The notes under the pieces: generated by a model | Seen by the model: the letters and a program-made list of their open reading frames with translations, nothing else | Databases searched by the model: none | What the model was told of the DNA's origin: nothing | Shown: piece after piece, positions 1 to 10,430 of the stretch | Numbering within the stretch: position 1 is the first letter of the stretch | Layout of the letters: the number at the start of each line of letters is the position of its first letter | Origin: Polytrichum commune | Lineage: Eukaryota; Streptophyta; Polytrichopsida; Polytrichales; Polytrichaceae | Length of the DNA stretch: 60,000 nucleotides | Direction: 5' to 3' | Assembly (NCBI GenBank): GCA_950295325.1 | Contig: OX485808.1 | Coordinates: forward strand, 3,724,501 to 3,784,500 | Program-made: the position numbers and the translations under genes

Positions 1-20
1 TATATATATATATATATAAC
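1..20. repeat. (TA)n microsatellite at window edge
   Basis: Pure alternating TA from the first base to about position 18. It is cut by the window edge, so its full length is unknown. Confidence 0.9.
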
Positions 21-149
21 ACTTCAATTAAACCCCTAATTAGAGATGATGAGGCCCAAGATATTGATTGCAAACTCCTCTCAAGTGTTGTCAACTTAGT
101 TTGCCCTAGTTGCTTGAACTATAGGTCTTAATTACTCAAGTTTTTGAGA

Positions 150-530
150 ATGTTACCTCTGATTTCTAGTTTTGTAGGTTAAATTGCATACCATTAGAAA
201 GCTATTGAAATGAAAATTCAAACAGTAGTGGCATTTGTTGAATCTAACATCCATCGAGTGCATCGTGCTTGTCCAAAATCTACCTTCTAAGTATCTTGCG
301 GCGGTTGAGAATTTTGTTGAGAGTGTTGGAATCTTTGAGAATGTTTCATATAAATTTCAAAGTTGTAGGTCAAATCATATACCGTTAGAAAGATATTGCA
401 AAGACAAATCCATTGGTAGTTGTGGTTGAATATGACATTTAACGAGTGAGTTATGCTTGTCCAAGGTCTTCCTTCCAATTTTCATGTGGCGGCCAAAAGT
501 CTTGTTGCTGGAATTTCGAGGGTGTTATAG
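150..530. repeat. Degenerate two-copy tandem duplication, ~191 bp period
   Basis: The segment around 188 (ATACCATTAGAAAGCTATTG) recurs at 379 (ATACCGTTAGAAAGATATTG). The following stretches also match: TGCTTGTCCAAAATCTACCTTC against TGCTTGTCCAAGGTCTTCCTTC, then a shared GCGGC block. Copies have drifted by roughly a quarter. The short open frames here look like chance frames inside the repeat. Confidence 0.7.
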
Positions 531-689
531 TTTTGTAGATAGACATTGTGTCCGTGTGGTTTAGAACCAATTTAGCATATATATTTCAATTGAATCTAGG
601 GGATAGTAGAGATCGGAAACACTTCACAATTTAGTTTGGCTTAGAACAAAAAGATCTTGATGTATCAACAAATTTTAGTTCAGTCAGGG

Positions 690-2988
690 CAATGTATAAG
701 CAATAGAGCTTTAATATTGTGGGCAAATACTAAATTCCAAACATGAACATCTGAAATGACATTTCTAAGTTGCTCAAAAGAAAGGATTTGTTGGGTGTAG
801 ACGTTGAAACACCTCAAACTATTAAGAGAGTAAGAAAAGTTCTCGGGGAGTTCACTGCGACAATATTAGAAAACAACGTGCGGGAAAATATAGGGTAATT
901 TATATTCACAAAAGGAAAAACTTAGAATTTTCTTAGAAGTAATATAGGTGAGTATGTATGATAAAATTTGTATTATAAATAATATAGGCTTTATACAAAT
1001 AACGCATATTTTTAAAATATTTGTAAAAATATACTGTAGGATTTAAGGATCCTAGGTTTTTTTTTAAATAGGGTGTCCTTTGTGTTCAGAGGCGGGAAGA
1101 TTTTGGATGAAAAACTAGGAGTTTTGGTTGGTCTTGTGTCTGTCTGCTTCAAGCAGAATGTTGTAGTATTAACTCTATACCCTTCTACATTATTGCATGG
1201 ACCCTATTTTTGCTTGCTTTGTTGTTGGCGTTTTAATTGTTTTTTTTGACACTAAGTACCGTTGTGTTTAATTGTGCGTGTAACTTGATTGAGGAACATG
1301 GGTTGATTTTGTTGTTTGAAACTGTTTATGAACATTCTTAATGTAAACCCTCGTTGTGCCTTGGATTTTGGTGACTAAGTACTTTGAATGCTCTTAAACC
1401 CTTTGGAGCAAAATCAAATAATTATAATGAACATACCTAGCTTAAAATTAGAGCTTCATCAAATTTAAAAGTAATTATAGGGTCATTTAAAAAACAAGAA
1501 ATTATATAATTATATAATAATACGGTACAAAAAATTAAGGATGGATAATTAAATACCCCTTGAATAAATACCCTTGTCACGCACGTGTATACATATATAC
1601 ATGTCTAGTGAACTCCCCGAGGAAAGGTTTCATGCCTGGAGGTTGAAAATGCTACGTTCTTTTGGTTTACAATGATGCATGAGCATGGTGCTACCATGAC
1701 AAATGATCTTTTAACAATAATTGCAAAGAAATTCTACCGCATGAGCCAAGGATATCCATCTCAGATGGAGCTACATTTTCCACGTGAGTGGTTGGAAGGA
1801 TTGAAGAGGAGGCTCCAGATTAAACGCTACACATGAGATAGAGAAGCTACATCAACAAACAACTCTCTAGAAACCATGCAATGTATGGAGGTTATGAAAC
1901 TGATTTGTTTAAGGTACCACATCTTGGATATTTTTAATATGAAACAGACTTGGCCCTTTTATCAATTAGAATCCAATTGTACACTAGCCACACATCATTT
2001 GTCTAGTAGGAAAAAATAAAAATAAATGATCACAGTTGCATTGACCAATAATGTTGATGGTAGCATTAAGCTATCTCCTTTTTTTAATAACAAATTTGTG
2101 AAGTCTAGAGCCTTTTCTCAGAAAACATTGTGAATCCTCAAAACCTTGGTATTTTATGGGTAACCAACAAGAATTCTTGGATGACAACACAATTATTTGA
2201 AAGAGTTATGCTAGACTTTGAGGCAATAATGGTTGCATTGGGAAAACATAAGGTTTTGCTTCTTGTTGATAATTTCTTAGGACGCCAAATTCCTACGATA
2301 GGATCAACGTTGCAAATTACTCATTTAAATTTGCCACCCAACACCACTAGCATACCTAAACCCATGGATGCAAGAATAATATCATCATTCAAAAGCACAA
2401 TATCGCAAGCGAATGATTGAGCATAAGATCAGTTGTTTTATGTCTACCCAAAATGTGGAGTTTAATGTGTACCAAGTAGTAATCATGACTGTCCACTCTT
2501 GGCAACATGGGGATACTACTTTGACCATTCAAAATTGTTGGAGTCACACTAGAATATTATTTGTCCTAACTATCAATCAAACATTATAGGAGGTTCACCA
2601 AAAACATTTACATGAAATCACCGCACTTTTGGAGTGGCTTATTGTGGCAAGTGAAGCAAGCTCAAAGACCTTACCTAACATGACTGTAGAGGAATTCAAC
2701 AACTGTGAAGCTAATTTCACTTGAATAATCCTTACCAACCCCTTTGACGAGGAAATGATGGAGGTGTTCAACCCAATGAATCATCATACCGTTATTGAAG
2801 AAGAGGATGGTATTGAACCTCTTACATTTGAACGTGTAGCCCCTGTGTGTTACAAAGATGTGAAGTCTTTTCTTCAAACTTCACATCATTACCTTGAACA
2901 AAGGTCTACCGATGTTATTTATCTAGTTGAGAAACTAGAAAAGTTTGAGAAACATATTGATTTCCTCCATGTGAATCAACTCCAATAG
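690..2988 (+). pseudogene. Decayed pogo/Tigger-type (CENP-B-like) DDE transposase
   Basis: Remains of a Tc1/mariner-pogo transposase, the enzyme that cuts and pastes its own element. In changing frames one can read, in order: an N-terminal helix-turn-helix remnant at about 690-840; a CENP-B/Tc5-type DNA-binding segment at about 1640-1835 (MHEHGATMTNDLL, then PREWLEGLKRRLQIK); the stretch NMKQTWPFYQLE at about 1935, where family members have the first catalytic Asp; and a DDE core in the open frame 2130-2420 with VLLLVDNF and LPPNTTSIPKPMDARI, the family's D and LPPNTT signature. A C-terminal tail continues to the stop at 2988 (open from 2755). Many stops and frameshifts, plus a 780-bp insertion at 842-1621, make it non-functional. 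The flanking terminal repeats of the original transposon were not identified. Identification rests on motif order, which is strong; the exact ends are uncertain. Confidence 0.85.
842..1621. mobile_element. Non-autonomous element with 8-bp target duplication, inside the transposase pseudogene
   Basis: A perfect 15-bp terminal inverted repeat (CTCGGGGAGTTCACT at 842-856, AGTGAACTCCCCGAG at 1607-1621) is flanked by GAAAAGTT (834-841) and GAAAGGTT (1622-1629), an 8-bp target duplication with one mismatch. A second shared block, ACGTGCG, lies a similar distance inside each end. The insert splits the transposase frame between its helix-turn-helix part and its CENP-B part, so it arrived after that gene. 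No coding capacity is visible. An 8-bp duplication suits hAT or P-type elements, and Mutator-like elements are possible. The family shares its terminal pattern with the element at 56899-57307. Confidence 0.82.
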
Positions 2989-3110
2989 ACCTCCATAGAT
3001 GCCTTAGTATATCCTAAAGGAATGGAAATGGAAGAGTGAAACTGCTCGCTTGTATCTTGAAACTCTTTTTAATGTTACAACAATATCTTTAATTGAGTTA
3101 CAAGTATGTT

Positions 3111-3223
3111 TAATTCACTCGGGTTGCAGTAGCTCGCCTGGGTTGGTTGTATTTTGGGTTCCTTCGCAGTTGAATTTCTCAATTTGTGCCAAAAAAAAAA
3201 ACAAAAAAAACAAAAAAAACAAA
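3111..3223 (+). mobile_element. LINE-like retroposon 3' tail with A-rich end
   Basis: A conserved tail (GGGTTGGTTGTATTTTGGGT, then a TTCGCAGTTGAATTTCTCAA block and TTTGTGCC) runs straight into an A-rich AAAAAAC-type tract at 3190-3223. The same tail recurs reversed at 6905-6985 and 59521-59600, and more weakly at 28795-28850. A shared 3' end followed by poly(A) is typical of 5'-truncated non-LTR retrotransposons. No reverse transcriptase is readable here. Confidence 0.7.
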
Positions 3224-3240
3224 ATCTCGAGAAGAGAGTA

Positions 3241-4800
3241 GTCTGAAGTGTTTGAGCAATTGTCCAATTGCTAGACTATCAGAGGGGAAGAAGTCAATCT
3301 GGATACATAGTGAAATTGTGTAAGCTATAGTTTACAAAGAAGTTATCCATGTGAGAAGCCTTGGAATTTATGTCATTATTTTTTGAGTAAAGATTACGCA
3401 TGTAATTCGGTTGCCACAATTTGATCTAAATAAATTGGATTCTTCAAATTGTTGACTCTTGAGAAGAGAGTAGCCGACATTCTAAAGAATTTATTTAACA
3501 CAAGAATCAATGATTGACCAACATACTCATTAAGCATAAGATAAATCAATGAACGCCTCAACCCGCATGGTTTGTTCTATTGTATTTCTTGATCTACTAA
3601 ATTATAATAATTAAGGATAGATCATTTCTCTAATCGGGTGCCCTTGGCCCTCATTACATGTGGTTACTAATTACTCAAAAGGACTTTTGATGAGCCGTGA
3701 ATCTCTGCATTGCAGTTCCAATGGTCTAGGGAGTCGTTACTAATGGACTATGGTTGTGAGGGAGAGAAAGTGCAATTGTTTTTTCTTTTTTTGGCATAAA
3801 TAGAGAGTGCACTGCCTAAGTGACCTTTGCAATTCACCCATCAATCTTACAACAATCCCTGAAAATCACATAAAACGGTGTTTCTCTTAGGTTCTCGTAC
3901 ACAAAATCCATCCCAAATCCATCATAATCTATCAAATAACTCCATAATGACACTTAGATCCAAAAACCTGACATTTATTTAGTTTTCCTTGTGTTGTTTT
4001 GTTGAGTGGAACCCAATGCAAAAAAAACCTATCTATAATGGGCCTATTGTAGTTTTTTGAGATTAGAAGAATCTTGTAATAACCCAAAATATACATGCAA
4101 TCTTTATTTTTAGAAATATCCCTCCTAAGTGTATGGTGTATAAGCCTTGTTCAATAAACACCCTTTCCGTGATGCATAGGATGCATTGCAACGTAGAGTG
4201 TACCCATGAGTTCTTGCCAACTAAGAGAATAGTTCAAGTGGTTTATTTCATTGATGTAAAATTTTGATTAGTACAATACATGTATGTTAAAATATAAGAA
4301 TTTAATTCTATGCATTGATTACATTTAAATACATCAATGAAAAATTCTTTGTACATGCCACATATTTGCTCATTGTTACTATGCATAGTGCTACTTATGC
4401 ATTTTTCTTGCAACCTCTTGTTCTAGACACATATTCAAATTCATACATGTACTTTTCAATTATGATATTCTTTGAATTGATTAGACAATCTAAGCCTTAT
4501 AACATAAAATGCAGTTTTCTTCACATCACAAACACAAATAGCTTTTGACTGTATGGATGTTATCTTTATGTCATTTCCAAAAAGGTCCATTTTTGAAACA
4601 AAACAACTCTAGACCTAATTAAGCTTTCATCTTGAACAATAATACTTGGACAAAAAATGCCCTTAGTCTGTAAAGAGTTGGGTATTACAATGATGGAGTG
4701 GAAGGAAGCACAAGGTGAATCCCCAACTTGAACATGATGAGCTTTGAAAAGATTTAGAATGTTACCTATGTTATAACTCTTATGTATTTGGAAGCCCAAC
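3241..4800. other. AT-rich intergenic DNA, no gene recognised
   Basis: About 1.5 kb of AT-rich sequence with only short frames lacking recognisable motifs. No structured repeat with clear ends was found. Confidence 0.6.
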
Positions 4801-4869
4801 GTGAACGATGTCCCTGCAATTGATAGTCCGCCCTTGATTGTATTTTAAGGTTTCGGACTTGTTCATCAC

Positions 4870-6298
4870 ATACAAGGATGACCCAAACCGCCACGAAGGT
4901 GGTCGTGATGATCACTAGGCCGTTGTGTTAAAGTCTACATACTTAGAAGAAGACCAAGAGAGCAACTAGCGGCCAACGTCTTTCCGCTTGCCATCATTGG
5001 TTCAAAAAGCCTCCAAAGATGCCCCTTGGAAAAGTCATGGAAAGCAATGCATATCAATATATATGATTGGTTTGGGGAATTTTTTGTTTGATGCCCTTCC
5101 ATCCCCTTTGGAACTTACGGCCATTGAAGGTGACTCGAGGCCAAGCCATTGTTTTTGTAAAATCTTCCAAACAACATTATCCGGTCCAAGCCACGCCCTT
5201 GGGTGTGTGTTTTTTTCCTCGGTGTAACTTGGACCAACACACATGTTCAAGATATTCCATGCTCCATCCTCGAAAGACATCAACCATGCACCGTATAAAG
5301 TGCCCCCCCCTTTTCCACGGGCGCCACATTGCCATCTATCCATCCATCCGTGAAAGAGAACCCAAACACCCTAAATTTTTCAATAGATTTTTATGTGTCA
5401 TAGATTTTGCAATGTATATATAAGGAAGACTTGTAGTATTCGGATGCTTTTCTCCCCGCACTCACTTTTCATAGGGCATGAAACACACCATGCAATTAGT
5501 GCAAGATAATTAGCAATTCCAAACTATGCTTATACGGTATGTTGTCATTGCATCGGTTTGAAACCTAAAATAATTGATGTGAAATTATTTTCTCAACACT
5601 AGAGTGATGTTTACAAGGAACGAAGTGCAACACATGTAAAAGAAAAAATCATCCTCGATAGCTTGAAATTTCCTTTAAAACTTCGTTGGGATTTTCCAAG
5701 GAGGTACACAAGAATAAGGACAACAACTCTAGACGTTTTTGGATGTGTTCAAGTTTACCTAGGTGTTGTGTCACCATTAGGTAGGCCACCACTATAGAGC
5801 CTCCGAGAGCCTCCGAAAGCTTGGAGCCTTTTCGTTTCCACATGTTGCGGGGAAGTCTTTCATAGAAAAAAGACGTTGGACACATGCCATCATGAAAGTG
5901 AATGGGAATCGGGGGTGGTGGTTTGAATCTAGGCCCTAAGTTGGGCACCATACCGAGTAATCTTCAACATAAGTGCCAAGTTGACGGAGTAAGATTGTTG
6001 CGTGTTCTCGGTGCCCATCAAGTTTTGGAAAGAGCTCCGCAAGAGAACGAGCCACTACGCTAACCCCACACGCACATGATTTGGTTTTTGGCGTCGAGTG
6101 TAAGGAGGCTAATAAGATATCGTCGATGGCCTCGCCACCGTTTTGTTTGTTGTAGGCCAATAAGCCGCTCGCGATACGGTCAACTTGGCGGCCATTTGGA
6201 GCCACCCAAGCGGCCAAGAGGATGTGTTCGGGTGCCCATATGTGGGTGGGTGGATGGATGGATGGATTTAGATTACAAGTATGTGCATTAAAGAGCAC
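4870..6298 (-). pseudogene. Unrecognised degenerate coding-like cluster
   Basis: Three minus-strand open frames lie in series: 6298-5936 (120 aa), 5951-5649 (100 aa, overlapping and frame-shifted) and 5343-5035 (102 aa). Local GC and CpG are higher than in flanking DNA. Readable parts such as LLAAWVAPNGRQVDRIASGL, GEAIDDILLASLHSTPK and SVVARSLAELFPKLDGHREH look more protein-like than random AT-rich translation. I do not recognise the family. It could be a broken gene or transposon open frame carried on minus, or chance in a GC-richer repeat. GGAT repeats at 6243-6270 lie at its 5' end. Confidence 0.3.
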
Positions 6299-6299
6299 A

Positions 6300-6900
6300 A
6301 TGAATGCATTTAGAGCATAAGTTATTTGCTATTAAACCTTTGGAGGCCTAGGGTGTAATTTAGTACTAAGATGTGTTATAAAACAACAATTTTGGAAAGA
6401 AAAAAATTGGGTTATAAATACTAGAATCGTACTAAAGGAGTTGTGAAGCATCTCATCAAATGGGTCACTTCATACAATTGGAATGAGAAAGTCGTTAAAG
6501 ATCCTCTTATAATGAATTTGGAAGCATCTATCTCAAATTATCATCGTGAATATAAAAGAAACAACTTTATATGATTTGGTAGTGGTCGAGTTGCATATTG
6601 CTAGTCTTCTCTATTTATTTATCCTTTTATTTTGTGCATGACATTTTCACGTCGGAATGTCTCTTCCTTCATTGAACATTTTTTCGTAAAGAATTTGGAC
6701 CCATTCATATAAAATAGAGACCATTAGTTGGTGAGAAATCTTTAACTCAAAGTATTGAACTCTCACAAAAGTAGGTTGAGACCCATAGGTATCAATATTT
6801 TCCATTCCAACAACTATCCTTTTGCATAATGGGTTAGTGTGAAAATGAGCACATAATTTTATTAAAATAGACTTTATATTTAAAAATAGACTTCTTTTTG
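6300..6900. other. AT-rich intergenic DNA, nothing recognised
   Basis: No frame with family motifs and no clear repeat ends. The short minus-strand frame at 6647-6943 runs into the LINE-like tail and is probably chance. Confidence 0.6.
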
Positions 6901-6904
6901 GAGG

Positions 6905-6985
6905 GGGGGCACAAATTGAAAATTCAATTGCAAAAAAACCCAAAATACAACCAACCCGGGCTAACCAACATGCTACACTTCTTTT
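6905..6985 (-). mobile_element. LINE-like retroposon 3' tail, reverse orientation
   Basis: On the minus strand it reads AGCCCGGGTTGGTTGTATTT, then a TTGAATTTTCAATTTGTGCC block. This matches the tail at 3111-3190. A short G run stands in plus-strand sequence where the A-rich end would start. Confidence 0.65.
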
Positions 6986-7368
6986 GTTATGTACCTAGAA
7001 GTAAATGATCCAACCATGAGCATGTTGAAGAGTGCTTAAATGAAGATGAACTTTGAATTTTACAGTGTTGGTGACCAGCACATGCCAAAGCTAGTCACAT
7101 ATACCATATATTAGTGGAAGTTGCACACACAATGTGATCTATAAGTGGTATGTCAACCTTATAGACCCTTCACTGAAAAGATGCAGTAACTTGCAGGTAC
7201 AAATAAATTTCATTAATGCTTAGTTTCTTGTGAAACCAACATTTACATCTACCTAACTATCTTGAAGTGGTCATATTTCCACAATGTCTTTTGGAAAACT
7301 TCACAAGGCACAAAGTATATTGTATCAATGTTGTAGGGTATACGTACCATTGTTGTTGTTGTTTGCTT

Positions 7369-7404
7369 GTATGTGTGTGTGTATGCACACGCGCGCATGC
7401 ATGG
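7369..7404. repeat. GT/GC-alternating purine-pyrimidine tract
   Basis: TGTATGTGTGTGTGTATG followed by CACACGCGCGCATGCATGG. This is a nearly continuous alternating purine-pyrimidine run of about 36 bp. Confidence 0.8.
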
Positions 7405-7410
7405 ACTTTC

Positions 7411-7815
7411 TTTTTTGTTTTTGACAAATGAAACATGTTTATTCTAATGCCCAAAAAATACAAGGCCACTGGAGACCTAAAATTAAGAGTCTAGGAGCTC
7501 TCTAGGATGCATCTAGTTGAACCAAATAACACTACAAAAACTAAAGAGCCTAAACATGGTTAACTAAGCTGACATCCAACACCCTAATGTTTTAATGCAT
7601 CTTCCTAATATTATCTATATGATAAACGAGTTCATTATTGCCCCACACTTTGCGAAAGTTAGCAAGGGCATCGCCATAAATGGCCACCCTATCCGCATCC
7701 TTAAGAGCTTATTCTAGGGAATTCCTGCATTTTTTGCAAGACCGTGCCAAATTAATTGTTGCATGTTCCTGACATTCCATAAACAAGGTCTTGACCAATG
7801 TGAATATGACACAAA
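7411..7815 (-). pseudogene. Possible retroposed fragment with A-rich 3' end
   Basis: On the minus strand a mostly open frame from about 7815 to 7595 reads ECQEHATINLARSCKKCRN, then after one stop ALKDADRVAIYGDALANFRK and VWGNNELVYHIDNIRKMH. It is followed by a non-coding stretch and an A-rich end near 7411-7420. That layout resembles a truncated retrocopy or the 3' end of a retroelement. I do not recognise the protein. Confidence 0.35.
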
Positions 7816-8319
7816 GGAAATTTCTTCCAGTATTTGTCATTATTTTAGTTTAACTAAAGCATGCAACGCCCTATGGTAATCACTTATGATTGTTTATGAT
7901 TGAGTGGAGTTCAAAGCAAGATTGATCACTTTGGATCCGCACTATATTTTAATGTCATGTGCCAAATGAAAAAATCATATATTCAAGAGGAAATAAACTT
8001 TTTTTTCCTTCTTATATTGTTTGCGAGGTGCTGCACACAATAAAGTGCCTAATGTTGGTTTAGGGTTCATGCAACAAGTATACGTTTTGAGCAAGATTTA
8101 AGCAATTGAAATTGAGAGCCTCATTTTGAGATGTTTAGGCCTTTAAATTTGAATAGCAAGTGAGATTACAATGAGGAGGTCCCCCCTAAAATAGCCATGA
8201 TTTACTACACAACTAGCATATTTAGTATACGCCACATTATTCTCCCCCTTCCTCAATCTTATATTTATGCATATGCCACACCAATTGTGGTACTCACACA
8301 TTCTAGTTAAACCAAGATA

Positions 8320-8790
8320 GATGTGTTGTAAAACCATTATTGAAGTCCTTTCTAAGAGCATTCCCACATACTCCTATTACATACACCTCTTAGTCTTAAA
8401 TTGCCAATTTAATGGTGTGATGCAACAAAGTTTTTATTTGCGCATTCTCATTATTACCAAATTAGAGGTTTCCTCTCCTTTTCAAAACTCCTCAACCTGT
8501 TCAAACATGCAGCATCTAGAGGTAGGATTTCAACTCCTTTATAAGGGAGTCAACTATCAGTATCTCATAATCTTTGACCAAATAAATTCAACGCTTCTTA
8601 TGCAGAACCTTGTATATTGTGAGAAGTTAGTTTTGATCATGAGACCCCACAACTGGAAGTGCTCATATAGAATGAACATATGTAGCATATATAGGCATTA
8701 CTCTCCTCTAGACTAAAACCACCTTATTAAACACCCATTGATGTTCAAACTTGATGCATAACGTGTGGTCATGCCCCGAGTACATGGACT
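8320..8790. repeat. Dispersed repeat block, copy 1
   Basis: Matches 10020-10430 in the same orientation. Paired landmarks: TTTCAACTCCT, CAACTATCA, TTGACCAAATA, CCTTGT, TTAGTTTT, ATCATGAGA, TGCTCATATAGAATGAACAT and ACGTGTGGTCAT. The copies are well diverged. The 131-aa frame at 8321-8716 lies wholly inside the repeat and has no family motif. Confidence 0.7.
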
Positions 8791-10019
8791 ATATATGACC
8801 CACAACATTTCAAGTATGACTCAATGATATCATGGCCCATCCCATTGTGATTCAAACCAATTTCGTACCCACACTTATAAGTACCATAACTATTGTAATT
8901 AGGAATGTAATTATTTCTCAAATTTTTATGGTTTGTAAGTGAAGTATAATCAATTAAAACATTTAGCCCAAGATATGTCACACCTCAATATAATTTTCTT
9001 TTACCAATCCATCAAATCTCTTTAAGTTTTGTGACAGAGCTTTAATTGAGTGGTTACAAGAGTTCCCTACTTAAGAAAAATCTTCTACACACAAATGTCA
9101 CTCTTTTGAGGACAAGCGGAGATTCTATTATACACTCACCCACGTATTTAAGTTATATGCAAAGTCCCTCAAAGAGCCTCAAAGAGCGACGAAATCATGG
9201 GTTTGATCCTTCTTTGAGAATATTCTTCACTAAGAGCTTGTTACTTCGTCGTGTATTTGGAGTCTATTTGAGAGTTGGGTGAAATTTTTGGGACCTCTTC
9301 CCTTCATCTCTCAGATTTTAAGAAGATTTTAGGATCTAAAATAGGATATGCACATGGGACCCATTATCCTAAATCCATGATTGGTCCACCTAAGGCTAGC
9401 TTGGCCCACCCATTCTAATAGGATATGTTGGAAAGGCAGTTCTAGTAGCCCAACACCAATCTTCGTGTATGATAATTTAAGCATTTATCACTATATTCGT
9501 TAAGTAGAGACTTTGGAAAGTCTCAAAATAAATGCAAATGGATTAATATCTAGTTCAATTTCTTGTTGGGATGACATGTATTTGTGCCAAATTGGTTAGT
9601 GCTGGCCATGCAAATCACTTTATTAAGTCACATTGAATACGTTTTTTCGTATTTCATGTTCTTTATTTGAAAAGCTACGTCTTTAAATAGTCTCAAAATC
9701 ATGAAAAAATCTATGATTATTGAATATAGTGATATTTAAAAAAACTTGGATGGGTTTGTGTTAATTCTCATAAACTTGGGGTTTGGGACTATACCCATGA
9801 TTTCATTTGCTTCACTTTACGAATAACTCTATTTAATAACTTCAATATGTAAGTGCATTGGTGTTTTTGTTACGTGTGTGTATGTGTGTGTTTGAGACAA
9901 ACTTCAATATGTAAGTGCATTGGTAGGACACCCATTCTTCATAATATAATTTAGCCTTAACTTGGTGTATTCTTTTCAAAATTGGGTGGGGGCTTTGAGG
10001 ATGACCACACGTTCTTGTT
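8791..10019. other. Sequence between the two direct repeat blocks
   Basis: AT-rich, no gene recognised. It carries a 24-bp direct repeat at 9839-9924. A degenerate B-box-like GGGTTTGATCC lies near 9201, without a convincing tRNA structure. Confidence 0.5.
9839..9924. repeat. 24-bp direct repeat flanking a GT-rich spacer
   Basis: ACTTCAATATGTAAGTGCAT plus TGGT occurs at 9840 and again at 9901, essentially identical. The spacer is a GTGTGTGTATGTGTGTG-rich piece. Near-identity amid diverged surroundings implies a recent local duplication. Confidence 0.85.
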
Positions 10020-10430
10020 ACATACACTTAAAACCATATCATCAAATTTCAAGGTGAATTTAACAAAATAGGCTCCCACACACACTCATTACCACCAATT
10101 TAGAGGTGCTCTCTCCCCTCTAGAATACTCCTCCCCTTCAAGCATGCAAATTTACAGGGTTGAGTTTCAACTCCTCTACAAGGAAATCAACTATCAATCT
10201 CTCACAATTTTGACCAAATAGAAGCTCAACTTTTTTTTTGATGTAAAGCCTTGTGTATTGTAAGATGTTAGTTTTCATCATGAGAGACGTAATTTATAGT
10301 GTTCATATAGAGCGAACATGCTGGACACATGGAGGGATTACTCCACTCTAAAGCAATGTTACCATATTTTGCACCGTGTTATGTTAGTGTATGGTGTACA
10401 ATGTGTGGTCATTCTCTTGACTTATGTTAT
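10020..10430. repeat. Dispersed repeat block, copy 2
   Basis: Same-orientation partner of 8320-8790, offset about 1.65 kb. Landmarks include TTGAGTTTCAACTCCTCTAC, ATCAACTATCAATCTCTCAC, TTTTGACCAAATA and CAATGTGTGGTCATTCTC. Confidence 0.7.

Noticed and set aside
6243-6270. GGAT runs as interstitial telomere repeats
   Set aside because: Plant telomere units are TTTAGGG. These are GGAT/GGGT tetranucleotide microsatellites.
9190-9205. tRNA-like GGGTTTGATCC
   Set aside because: A single B-box-like word with no acceptor stem or A-box nearby.
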